IMG/VR virus record: IMGVR_UViG_3300047558_000137
Coordinates: 1-64,000 of that record
Source: a virus
Reading direction: 5' to 3' (one strand)
DNA length: 64,000 nucleotides
The notes under the pieces are model-generated. The model had not been told where the DNA came from. It ran no database searches and saw only the letters and a program-made list of their open reading frames with translations. Below are positions 47,308-55,283 of this stretch, piece after piece (position 1 is the first letter of the stretch; each line of letters starts with the position of its first letter). The position numbers were made by a program, and so were the translations under genes.

Positions 47308-48203
47308 TAGACCTGGTACTACGTCCCAATGAATTTACTAGTTTTACTTCTTTTTATCTAGAGCAGTTCTGGAGAAAGTTTTTTAACATATCATACTATG
47401 ATCCAACTAAAACATATGATAAGAATAGAACACTATTTGCAGTATGGTGGCAAACCGTAGATTCGGATCCCTGGCCAGCTCATATGAGAGATTTGGGCTA
47501 TAAGGTTGTGGTTGATAATATATGGGAAAGGCAACAGTTTCGTACAGATTACCATTGGATAGAACACAAATATTCAATGTGTTGGAATGAAAGTCTGTGG
47601 TGGGAAAGTCTAGGCTATGCTGATTATGTTCCACAAAGAAATTTAGAGTATCTTGCATTTATGCAGATGCGCTTGGCAAAGCCCGAGAGAGATAAGATAC
47701 ACAAAGAGCTTGATCCATTCTTAGATAGAATGTTATGGAGTTACTTAGCAAAGAATCAAACACTTGATGACGACACAGACGATAAGCTGTCGGGCCAACG
47801 ATATATGCATCCAAATTGGTACAACAAAACCTATTGCAGTATAGTAGTAGAAACCTATGTAAATGGCGGGCTACATGCGTCGGAGAAGACATATAAACCT
47901 ATAGCATACTATCACCCTTTTATGACTATAAGTGTTCCTGGTACACTGGCATTTTTAAAAGAGGCTGGGTTTGAAACATTTGATAATTTATTTGATGAAA
48001 GCTACGATAACATACATAATTTAGATTTACGATTAGATATTATAAAATCAAATTTGGAATCTATTAGATTAGATAAATCATATGATAAACTAACATTAGA
48101 TAAAATAGAATATAATCATAATAAATTTTTTAATAAACAAGAAACCTTAACATCAATGGAACAAGAAATAGTTAATCCATTATTAGAATATGCAGAAGCC
48201 TGA
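47304..48203 (+). CDS. Glycosyltransferase-like protein (GT-B type, putative)
   Basis: This 299-residue protein has a distinct C-terminal block: SIVVETYVNGGLHASEKTYK, then PIAYYHPFMTISVPGTLAFL and GFETFDNLFDESYDNI. The combination of E, SEKT.KPI and a PFI/PFM strand is found in GT-B-like transferases (compare the 'SEK.f..l..g..Pv' motif of fucosyltransferase-like enzymes) and in unassigned phage proteins. The N-terminus is aromatic-rich and lacks a Rossmann loop. Overlaps of 4 and 14 bases tie it to its neighbours. The donor sugar is unknown. Confidence 0.5.
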   Translation: MIDLVLRPNEFTSFTSFYLEQFWRKFFNISYYDPTKTYDKNRTLFAVWWQTVDSDPWPAHMRDLGYKVVVDNIWERQQFRTDYHWIEHKYSMCWNESLWWESLGYADYVPQRNLEYLAFMQMRLAKPERDKIHKELDPFLDRMLWSYLAKNQTLDDDTDDKLSGQRYMHPNWYNKTYCSIVVETYVNGGLHASEKTYKPIAYYHPFMTISVPGTLAFLKEAGFETFDNLFDESYDNIHNLDLRLDIIKSNLESIRLDKSYDKLTLDKIEYNHNKFFNKQETLTSMEQEIVNPLLEYAEA

Positions 48204-49497
48204 TACACTATGCATGGCGCCGTGGACGCACACATACCTAAGCCCACAAACAGAACGTAGGATGTGTTGTGCCAGCCGAGAACCTGCACAAAACTTTCAG
48301 CAGTATATCGACACTAGCGCCGGCACCGGGCGATATATACCTATCACTTTGGATGAACACTGGAATGGAGAGCACATGAGGTCCGTGCGCCTACGTATGA
48401 TGCGTGGGGAAATCCTCCCAGAGTGCGAAGTATGTAATGATCGACTGTTGAATACTTCCGTTTACCGCAGTTATTTTAATCAACTGTTTGGTCATAAGTA
48501 CAATGAAGCAATGGCAAATACAGCCGAAGATGGTACGACTACATTGCAGCCAGTTAGTTGGGATTACCGTTTTAGTAATCTCTGTAACTTCAAATGTCGC
48601 ATGTGTGGGGACATGTTAAGCAGTGCTTGGGAGTCCGAGCAACGCCAACACAACATGATCAATTGGCACGATCCAAAGAACAATTGGATGAAGCCTGAGA
48701 TCAAAAAACAAATTGAAAGTTTTCAAGAAGGTCAAATAGAAGCCGAGTTCTCAAAGGCAGTTGAAGAACACAGAGTTGAAGAAGTATACTGGGTAGGTGG
48801 CGAGCCACTAATGTATGAACAACACTGGCGTTACATGGCTCGCATAGTTGAACTAGGAGATGGACCAAATGTTTACGCTCGTTATAACACCAACTTATCT
48901 CGCGTTAATTACAAGGGTATCAATTTGTATAGTGATATTCTTAGCCGGGTTCGTGACTGGCAAATATGCGCTTCAATTGATGGCACTGGGAAAATCGGGG
49001 AGTATATCAGAACCGGACTCGATTATGATCAATGGCTTAGAAACTTCCGTGCAGGAGTTGAGATCGCAACTCACAGACGTCAGATGCGAATTGACTTTAC
49101 ACTCACACTGCCAGGAATGTTCGAAGTTGAACGAATACAACAGCTCGCAGACAAGTTAAATGTAGACGTACTTGCTAAAGTAATTTTTAGTTTTAGCCCG
49201 GACATAGTTATGTCACCTTTAGCACTACCCAGAGAACTTCTAGATCCCTGGATAGACGAAACACTAAGAGAATTCGATTCAATTGGCACGAGCCCGTTAA
49301 AGGATATCCTTGTCCAGCTAAAAACTAGACCTACATTTGAAGAACAATGGCCCGACGAATACCGTACGGCTATTGCAAAAGGCAAAGCTCGTGTGTTAAA
49401 ATTAGAGCAAATACGTACACAGTCAATTACTATGACCGATATATTAAGTCAACGTCCGGACGTATTAGAATGGTGGATGAGCATTGAAACAATTTAA
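48190..49497 (+). CDS. Radical SAM enzyme, N-terminal twitch type (rSAM 5)
   Basis: This 435-residue protein has the N-terminal twitch part TLCMAPWTHTYLSPQTERRM then CCASRE, MRSVRLRMMRGEILPEC and CEVCNDR. The radical SAM cluster is C132, C136, C139 (CNFKCRMCGDMLSSAWESE). VGGEPLMYEQHWRYM follows near 202, and RYNTNLSRVNYKG after it. The SIDGTGKIGEYIRTG segment parallels SLDASGARAELMRKG in rSAM 3. The last 14 bases overlap the next gene. Conservation with rSAM 3 is strongest in the DYRFSNLCNFKCR region. No partner peptide gene of a RiPP kind is obvious next to it. Confidence 0.9.
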   Translation: MQKPDTLCMAPWTHTYLSPQTERRMCCASREPAQNFQQYIDTSAGTGRYIPITLDEHWNGEHMRSVRLRMMRGEILPECEVCNDRLLNTSVYRSYFNQLFGHKYNEAMANTAEDGTTTLQPVSWDYRFSNLCNFKCRMCGDMLSSAWESEQRQHNMINWHDPKNNWMKPEIKKQIESFQEGQIEAEFSKAVEEHRVEEVYWVGGEPLMYEQHWRYMARIVELGDGPNVYARYNTNLSRVNYKGINLYSDILSRVRDWQICASIDGTGKIGEYIRTGLDYDQWLRNFRAGVEIATHRRQMRIDFTLTLPGMFEVERIQQLADKLNVDVLAKVIFSFSPDIVMSPLALPRELLDPWIDETLREFDSIGTSPLKDILVQLKTRPTFEEQWPDEYRTAIAKGKARVLKLEQIRTQSITMTDILSQRPDVLEWWMSIETI

Positions 49498-49705
49498 AAT
49501 CAAAAACAGCATGATACCAGAAGTTACCCGATGGTGTCTGGAGAATTTAGGTAAAGAAAATATTCGTTGGTGGGTGTCACCTATTGGTACAGGTAACTGG
49601 AATGGTACCACATCAAAGTTTGAAAATGATATACAGTTGTTTATTGATGTTACTGAAGAAGAAGAAACCAACTTAACATATTTTGTTTTACGATATGATC
49701 AATAA
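49484..49705 (+). CDS. Small hypothetical protein
   Basis: This protein has 73 residues from a TTG start at 49484 (overlap 14, the same as at several other junctions) or 64 from an ATG at 49511. It contains EVTRWCLENLGKENIRWWV then SPIGTGNWN, and an acidic C-terminal half. The Trp pair and short length suggest a small alpha/beta protein. No family is recognised. Its conserved place between a radical SAM gene and the next unknown enzyme-size gene suggests it could be a small partner protein. Confidence 0.5.
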   Translation: MKQFKIKNSMIPEVTRWCLENLGKENIRWWVSPIGTGNWNGTTSKFENDIQLFIDVTEEEETNLTYFVLRYDQ

Positions 49706-50771
49706 AGTTATTGTTACACTACGTAACCCGCTGGCAAAAAATGAAACGTTAGACTACATAATTGAAGTAAACGATAGTCCAATGGGTTCTCGTTGGTACA
49801 TGGCCCTATATGATCTATTAAAGCAAAACCGGTATCTTGAAAAGAACTTTTGCTTTTTAGGTTTTCCTGACAGTGCCCGCGACCTAGAATATATTTGTCA
49901 AGAACTAGAATGGGCCGTTAAGCAGATTAATAGTTTCTTTGATCCCAGTGACTACTACATAGGACAGGCCTTTACGCCAGACAATCTGCGAGAAGGACTC
50001 GATCCTAATCAAGCGATGTTCAACGTATTGCACAATCACTTTGAGCACTTACAAGGTACAGTTTGGGGTCTAAGTGAATGGTACAAACGTGCCGACTATG
50101 AAACTAAGTTTGCCATTAGACAACTAAACAATCTATGTCACGAAGCAGAAAGCCTACTACTAAGTCAACGCAAACAGGTAGAAGCACCAGACTGGGTTAG
50201 ACCCAGTCAAATAACTACATTCTTAAATGCACAGCGATTGGAATTCCCCGATGAACTTAAAACGACTTTTGAAGAAACGAGATATGATCGTAAATTCGGT
50301 CAGGTATACTTACATTGGACCCAAATTGGGAAGACGCTATACGAGGTATTTAGAGATGAAGGGGGCGTGGCGGTGGATCAAGCCACTTGCGATGCTATTA
50401 CTCACTTACGATACTATTCGGGTGAATTTGATATTGAGTGGGCGCAGGACGTTGTCTATGGTGGACCGCATCCTTGGCACACCCGAGAAATTGATTTATT
50501 CAGATCTTGGCTTGAACAAAACAGATTCAACTTGGTGGACAGAAATTACAATTTTGGATATCACGCCGTCGGCCAAGTTAATCTTGCAGAGTCTTTTGGA
50601 ACAACCAACCACCGTGAAGTTTGGCCCATACTCTCTAGACACCTCGATATCTATAGCATACAAGCCGGCAGTGCCAAGTCAGTATACGACTATAACTGGA
50701 CAGACGTAGATTACTACCAACAACAAATAGAAAGATTGAAACCCGGATATGATTATAGTAGCAGGCGGTGA
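49695..50771 (+). CDS. Unknown protein with HNHFEHLQG and CHEAE motifs (possible metal protein)
   Basis: This protein has 358 residues from the ATG at 49695; an upstream TTG at 49683 is possible. No family can be named. It is largely helical. Around residue 115-155, NVLHNHFEHLQGTVWGLSEW and then LNNLCHEAESLLLSQ place His and Glu residues on two neighbouring helices, the kind of arrangement used by diiron or other metal sites. The C-terminal half has VVYGGPHPWHTREIDLFRSW and NYNFGYHAVGQVNL, again rich in His. It is flanked by a small protein and an SGNH hydrolase. It could be an oxygenase or a binding protein; the metal idea is inference from motif spacing. Confidence 0.5.
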   Translation: MINKVIVTLRNPLAKNETLDYIIEVNDSPMGSRWYMALYDLLKQNRYLEKNFCFLGFPDSARDLEYICQELEWAVKQINSFFDPSDYYIGQAFTPDNLREGLDPNQAMFNVLHNHFEHLQGTVWGLSEWYKRADYETKFAIRQLNNLCHEAESLLLSQRKQVEAPDWVRPSQITTFLNAQRLEFPDELKTTFEETRYDRKFGQVYLHWTQIGKTLYEVFRDEGGVAVDQATCDAITHLRYYSGEFDIEWAQDVVYGGPHPWHTREIDLFRSWLEQNRFNLVDRNYNFGYHAVGQVNLAESFGTTNHREVWPILSRHLDIYSIQAGSAKSVYDYNWTDVDYYQQQIERLKPGYDYSSRR

Positions 50772-51570
50772 TAGTTTTATATTTGGATCTGAATTAGCAG
50801 ATCAAACTGGTGCCCGCGCAAGCATGAATACTATTCCTGCCTTGCTTAGTAAAAGCATTGGGGCCGAATATACGTGTCTAGCAGTTCCCGGTAATGCCAA
50901 CAATGCTATTGCTAGACAGGTAATGGACTATTGCGAAACATACAAAGAAAATAAAATGTTTGTTTTTGTTATGTGGACATTTGTACACAGATACGATTTC
51001 AGATTCAATTACTCCACTGGGCGTAAAACAAGTCCCTGGCATAGCATAAACTTATGGGATATAGTAGACGATGTTGCAACACTTAAAAAAGAATTTGCAA
51101 ATCAAAATCAAAATGTTTTTGATGAATTAGTAAACGATAGATACCGAGCTGATTCAACTGGATTATCTGAGTTTTCTAAAATGTTTTACAAGCATGTTGG
51201 TAATAGTGAATACTATGAATTTTATACTAGTCTTAAAGAAATTGTGTTTTTGCAGAATTATCTAGACATAAACAATATACCATTTATGTTTACCTTTGCT
51301 GACATACATTTTAAAGACAGCGATCAAATTAAGCGTCATTTAACTGACCCCAGTATGCGTACACTTTACAATCAAATCAAGTGGGACCACTGGTATGAAT
51401 TTCCTGCAGGAACTAAAAAAGGCGAAACATTGGATCCAAGAGGTTTTTATCAGTGGGCTGTGGAGAATAAATATCAAGTAGGCACTACACATCCGCTAGA
51501 ACAAGCACACGCAGATGCTGCCCAATTAATGCAGGAAAAATTCAATGAAATGGTTAAAAAATCTCTATAA
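50749..51570 (+). CDS. SGNH-type hydrolase-like protein 2
   Basis: This 273-residue protein opens with IIVAGGDSFIFGSEL, where Ser9 is the expected nucleophile (GDSF). VPGNANNAIARQVMDY is block II (Gly/Asn), FVMWTFVHRYDFRF is block III-like, and a C-terminal TTHPLEQAHADAA supplies the His. The middle (about 100-190) is a helical insert. It shows the same order of elements as the proteins at 43300 and 51643. No signal peptide is present, so it would act inside the infected cell. Confidence 0.7.
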   Translation: MIIVAGGDSFIFGSELADQTGARASMNTIPALLSKSIGAEYTCLAVPGNANNAIARQVMDYCETYKENKMFVFVMWTFVHRYDFRFNYSTGRKTSPWHSINLWDIVDDVATLKKEFANQNQNVFDELVNDRYRADSTGLSEFSKMFYKHVGNSEYYEFYTSLKEIVFLQNYLDINNIPFMFTFADIHFKDSDQIKRHLTDPSMRTLYNQIKWDHWYEFPAGTKKGETLDPRGFYQWAVENKYQVGTTHPLEQAHADAAQLMQEKFNEMVKKSL

Positions 51571-51646
51571 CCGAATTGTGCTCGAAATTCGTTATCGTAA
51601 AAAACTCAAAGAGCTACGTAAACGCGATCCATTTATCTATAAATGA
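51545..51646 (+). CDS. Very small basic protein (33 residues)
   Basis: A short frame runs from ATG at 51545, inside the end of SGNH gene 2, to a TGA at 51644-51646 that overlaps the ATG of SGNH gene 3 (ATGA). It fills exactly the gap between the two. The peptide begins MKWLKNLYNRIVLE and ends KKRDPFIYK-like (LRKRDPFIYK); it is strongly basic with an amphipathic helix. Similar tiny 'KRDPFIYK' proteins occur in T4-like phages by my recollection. It was called on its ATGA junction and composition. Confidence 0.6.
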   Translation: MKWLKNLYNRIVLEIRYRKKLKELRKRDPFIYK

Positions 51647-52305
51647 TTAAACACATACTAACTGTCGGCGACAGTTTTACCTACGGGGAAGAACTTGAAA
51701 ACAGAGACAATGCATATCCCTATTATCTTGCTAAAGGGTTAAAAGCTGAAGTAGTTAATCTTGGACAGCCTAGTGGTGGTAATCGTCAAATGGTACGCAA
51801 AGTAATAGATTATGTTCTAAGTGGTGAACCGTTAGATCTAGTAATCATTGGGTGGACAAGTCCCGGGCGTATAGAGTTTGCAGATGCCAATGGTGTGTTT
51901 GATATATGGCCCGGCTACGGGGGAGACCTGTTTAGACGTGACGGGCAAGAGTGGCGACTAGAATTACTAGACTACATTAACAAGCATCACGATCCAGAAT
52001 ATCTATATAGACAACATCTTAACGATATTATTCTGTTACAGAGTTTTTTACAACAGCGTAACATACGTTATCTAATGTTAAAGGTAGTTGGTAATGAGTA
52101 TTATCACAATACCTACTACAATGAAGATGCAGTATTGCCTAAACAAATTGATGCAACACACTTTGTGGGATGGCCCAATCAAGGGATGGCAGAATGGACA
52201 AACGGATGTCGACGTGGACCACGTGGGCATTTTCTCGAAGAAGGTCACAGAAAGGTGACAGCAAAACTTTATGAACATATTAGGAATCTCGGCTGGCTTT
52301 CATGA
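51643..52305 (+). CDS. SGNH-type hydrolase-like protein 3
   Basis: This 220-residue protein is the clearest of the three: ILTVGDSFTYGEEL (GDSF, Ser11), LGQPSGGNRQMVRKVIDY (block II), LVIIGWTSPGRIEFAD (block III) and GHFLEEGHRKVTAKLYEHI with the C-terminal His. GDL/GDSF and a shorter length are typical of acyl esterases. Its 3' end overlaps the carbamoyltransferase gene by 35 bases, the longest overlap in the cassette, so the two are likely made together. Confidence 0.8.
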   Translation: MIKHILTVGDSFTYGEELENRDNAYPYYLAKGLKAEVVNLGQPSGGNRQMVRKVIDYVLSGEPLDLVIIGWTSPGRIEFADANGVFDIWPGYGGDLFRRDGQEWRLELLDYINKHHDPEYLYRQHLNDIILLQSFLQQRNIRYLMLKVVGNEYYHNTYYNEDAVLPKQIDATHFVGWPNQGMAEWTNGCRRGPRGHFLEEGHRKVTAKLYEHIRNLGWLS

Positions 52306-53761
52306 TGCAGCCGCAACAGTATTAGACGATGATGGGAACATCTTATTTGCCTCACACAGCGAGCGTTACAGTAAGCAGAAGTCTGATGCTAATTTTTGCA
52401 GCCCTCTTATTCGTGAGCTTGAGCAGTACAATCCAATTGGAACCGCAGCCTACTATGAGCGCCCATTGGTTAAACAGCTACGACAGCTTTATGCAGGACA
52501 GGGATTTGAATGGAACAAACTATCTACAAAGAAGTTGGTACATGATCAAATTGGTTATGCCAAGTGGTGGGACCTTAGCAAGTACAGAAGTTTCAACCAC
52601 CATCTTAGTCATGCAGCCGCTGGATTCCAGACTAGCAGTTTTGATAGGGCAACGGTCGTTGTAATCGATGCAATAGGTGAATTTGAAACAGTAACCATAT
52701 GGGGTGCAGAATATGATAGCACAGGTCGAGCAGTTTATAAAAAGTTGTGGCAACGCAATTACCCGCATAGCATTGGACTCTTTTACACTGGAGCTACTAA
52801 GCGGGTTGGCCTTAAGCCACTAGACGAAGAATACATTCTAATGGGCATGGCCGCCTATGGCAACCGCGGATTCAGCGATTTACTAAAGATGGACTTAATT
52901 GACAATGAATGGGAAATTAAATTCAAACAGAATATGCACACAGGGCTAACATTAAAGTATCTAAATGATGCAACAGCAGATTTTGATGTAGCAGCCGCGG
53001 CCCAAGATCTAGTAGAAGATTTAATACTTAACGTTATGCTTAGAGCCAAACAGTTTAAGTGGAGTGACAATTTAGTTTACATGGGCGGGTGCGCCCTTAA
53101 TTGTAGTGCCAATGCACGTATAGGAGCTTACTTTGATAATATATGGATTATGCCTAATCCTGGTGACGCTGGTAGCAGCCTTGGTGCTGCCGCTTTGGCT
53201 TATGGGCGTAGAATTAACTGGACCAGTGCTTATCTCGGGCATAATATTCCTGGCAATTATCCCGTTATGGAGCTTTTGGATAGGCTACTTGCTGAACAGA
53301 TTGTGGGAGTGGCAAGTGGACGTGCCGAATTCGGCCCCCGCGCACTCGGAAACCGTAGCCTCCTTGCGGACCCTCGAGGCAGCGAGATTAAGGAGAGAGT
53401 AAATGACATTAAACGTAGGCAACAGTTCAGACCCTTTGCGCCAGTTATTTTGGAAGAGTTGGCTGACACTTACTTTGATATGCCTCGCGGTTGGGGTAAC
53501 AGTAGGTATATGCAAACAGTCGCTCGTTGTAGGTTTCCTGACCTATTTCCTGCTATCGTTCATCATGACGGCACTAGTCGTGTACAAACTGTGCCGCGTG
53601 ATGGATCGGGAATACGAGAGCTGTTAGAACGATGGTTTGTAATGACTGACTGCCCTATGCTGCTCAATACAAGCCTGAACATACGTGGCGAACCAATGGT
53701 TAATGATCGTGCAGATGCAGATCGATTTGAAAAATTATATGGTATAAAGGTCTGCTCATGA
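52271..53761 (+). CDS. Carbamoyltransferase (NodU/CmcH/TobZ family)
   Basis: This 496-residue protein has the two-domain layout of O-carbamoyltransferases. The N-terminal part has ILGISAGFHDAAATVLDDDG, a metal-binding HHLSHAAAGFQTS, VIDAIGEFETVTIWG and GLFYTGATKRVGLKPLDEEY then MGMAAYG. The kinase-like part has YMGGCALNCSANARI and PNPGDAGSSLGAA. The YrdC-like C-terminal part has SGRAEFGPRALGNRSLLADP and CPMLLNTSLNIRGEPMV. Family members use carbamoyl phosphate and ATP to place a carbamoyl group on a hydroxyl of a sugar, antibiotic or, in some phages, hydroxymethylcytosine in DNA. It is shorter than many relatives (about 550-600) but keeps the core motifs. The next gene overlaps by 4 bases. 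Confidence 0.93.
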   Translation: MNILGISAGFHDAAATVLDDDGNILFASHSERYSKQKSDANFCSPLIRELEQYNPIGTAAYYERPLVKQLRQLYAGQGFEWNKLSTKKLVHDQIGYAKWWDLSKYRSFNHHLSHAAAGFQTSSFDRATVVVIDAIGEFETVTIWGAEYDSTGRAVYKKLWQRNYPHSIGLFYTGATKRVGLKPLDEEYILMGMAAYGNRGFSDLLKMDLIDNEWEIKFKQNMHTGLTLKYLNDATADFDVAAAAQDLVEDLILNVMLRAKQFKWSDNLVYMGGCALNCSANARIGAYFDNIWIMPNPGDAGSSLGAAALAYGRRINWTSAYLGHNIPGNYPVMELLDRLLAEQIVGVASGRAEFGPRALGNRSLLADPRGSEIKERVNDIKRRQQFRPFAPVILEELADTYFDMPRGWGNSRYMQTVARCRFPDLFPAIVHHDGTSRVQTVPRDGSGIRELLERWFVMTDCPMLLNTSLNIRGEPMVNDRADADRFEKLYGIKVCS

Positions 53762-54486
53762 CGCAAACTAGATGGGATTACACTACGTCCCAAAGTAAAT
53801 GGCATTTTAATACACACGCATCATCTGCGCCCGGTGTTGATAATTTTATACATGTTTGCAGATTTAATGCAGATTTTCCAGAGGCATGTACCTTAGCCGA
53901 AGGTGGATTAAAACCAAATAACTGGAGCACAGGGGTGCTTCGTCCTTGGCTTAAAAATCAAGAAGTCGGGCCGGATCAAGCAGACTTAGTACGTGCAGGA
54001 GCCGACCCTAATGGCGAAATATACGACAGGGCACCAGCAGATCATGTACCATTGTTTTGTGCTATATCGGACTATCTTGGAATGGAAAAGCCTATCATTA
54101 AATATCATGTTCAACGTACAGGACAATATGTAGTTACACATATAGATGATTTTTTTCAAACTGGATTCAATCGTTGGAATTGGTTAGAACGCAATAGAGG
54201 TGAGCCGTTAACAGAACCAAGAGATGTAAAAATAAGAAGATTTGCAATTATGTTAGATGATTGGAAATTAGGACAAATATTTCAAGTTGGTACAGCAAAC
54301 TGGCACCAATGGCGTGCGGGAGATTGCATTACATGGGATTGGTATAATACACCGCACTCTACAGCAAATCTAGGATGGGCGCCTCGCCATATGTTACAAA
54401 TCACAGGTGCAGAAACACTGCGTACACAAGAAGTATTAGCACAAGCTAATATCAACAAAATTATAGATATAAAGGAACTGTTATGA
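53758..54486 (+). CDS. 2-oxoglutarate/Fe(II)-dependent oxygenase-like protein
   Basis: This 242-residue protein has HxD (H128 and D130, in VTHIDDFF) and a distal H200 in NTPHSTANLGW, followed by R about 11 residues on (APRHMLQITG). That H-x-D...H...R set is the iron and 2-oxoglutarate site of this oxygenase fold, here like aspartyl/prolyl hydroxylase-type members. KLGQIFQVGTANWHQW lies between. It probably hydroxylates a small molecule, sugar or base of the cassette pathway. It is coupled by ATGA overlaps to the carbamoyltransferase and the APS-kinase fusion. Confidence 0.75.
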   Translation: MTQTRWDYTTSQSKWHFNTHASSAPGVDNFIHVCRFNADFPEACTLAEGGLKPNNWSTGVLRPWLKNQEVGPDQADLVRAGADPNGEIYDRAPADHVPLFCAISDYLGMEKPIIKYHVQRTGQYVVTHIDDFFQTGFNRWNWLERNRGEPLTEPRDVKIRRFAIMLDDWKLGQIFQVGTANWHQWRAGDCITWDWYNTPHSTANLGWAPRHMLQITGAETLRTQEVLAQANINKIIDIKELL

Positions 54487-55283
54487 AAACGCCACAACGT
54501 ATTCTTATTATGGGCTTACCCGGTGCAGGTAAGACTTACTTAGCACAGCACATACTAGATCATTTACAGGCTGAGAAAAAACGTGTAGGTTGGTTAAACG
54601 CTGACGATGTACGTAAGAAGTATAACGATTGGGACTTTAGTGTTGATGGTCGCATACGTCAAAGTCATCGTATGCGTGAACTAGCAGACTCAATGGCGGA
54701 TATGGATTATGTGATCTGTGACTTTGTTGCACCACTAGTGGAAATGCGTAACAACTTTAAAGCAGATTGGACTGTTTGGGTAGACACGATTGATAAGGGA
54801 CGGTTTGAAGATACAAACAAGGCCTTTATTGCTCCTGATATCTACGACTTTAGAGTAACAGAACAGAGATCAGAGTGGTGGGGCGAATTTATTGCCGCAC
54901 ACATACTAGACAATCGCAGACGTCCTGTGTTCGATTGGCAAAAGGAAACAGTACAGATGTTAGGACGTTGGCAACCTTGGCATGCCGGTCATCGTGCATT
55001 GTTTGAACGTGCTATTGCCAAGACTGGACAGGTAGTAATTCAAATACGTGACTGCCAAGGTTGGCAAGGATCAAACCCATTTGCTATCGAACAGGTTAAG
55101 AGCTTTATTCGTAGAGACTTGGATCCCATCTATCAAGGACAGTATGAAATCCAAGTGGTGCCCAACATTGTAAACATTACCTATGGTCGAGATGTGGGCT
55201 ACAAGATAGAGCAAGAAATGTTTGATGAATCAATTACAGATATCTCTGCAACAAAGATTCGTCGGAGCATGGGTCTTGAGTGA
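54483..55283 (+). CDS. Bifunctional APS-kinase-like / nucleotidyltransferase-like protein
   Basis: This 266-residue fusion has an N-terminal P-loop kinase domain (GLPGAGKT, residues 11-18, then LNADDVRKKYNDWDFS and RQSHRMRELADSMA) as in adenylylsulfate kinase. The second domain has the HxGH motif of nucleotidyltransferases (GRWQPWHAGHRALF, H167 and H170) and an ISATKIRR segment near the C-terminus, as in NMN/phosphopantetheine/cytidylyl transferases. The kinase part could make phosphosulfate or phosphorylate a sugar-nucleotide precursor; the other part would activate a phosphate compound with a nucleotide. Similar fusions occur in aquatic T4-like phages. Its partner could be the sulfotransferase-like proteins. 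Confidence 0.8.
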   Translation: MKTPQRILIMGLPGAGKTYLAQHILDHLQAEKKRVGWLNADDVRKKYNDWDFSVDGRIRQSHRMRELADSMADMDYVICDFVAPLVEMRNNFKADWTVWVDTIDKGRFEDTNKAFIAPDIYDFRVTEQRSEWWGEFIAAHILDNRRRPVFDWQKETVQMLGRWQPWHAGHRALFERAIAKTGQVVIQIRDCQGWQGSNPFAIEQVKSFIRRDLDPIYQGQYEIQVVPNIVNITYGRDVGYKIEQEMFDESITDISATKIRRSMGLE

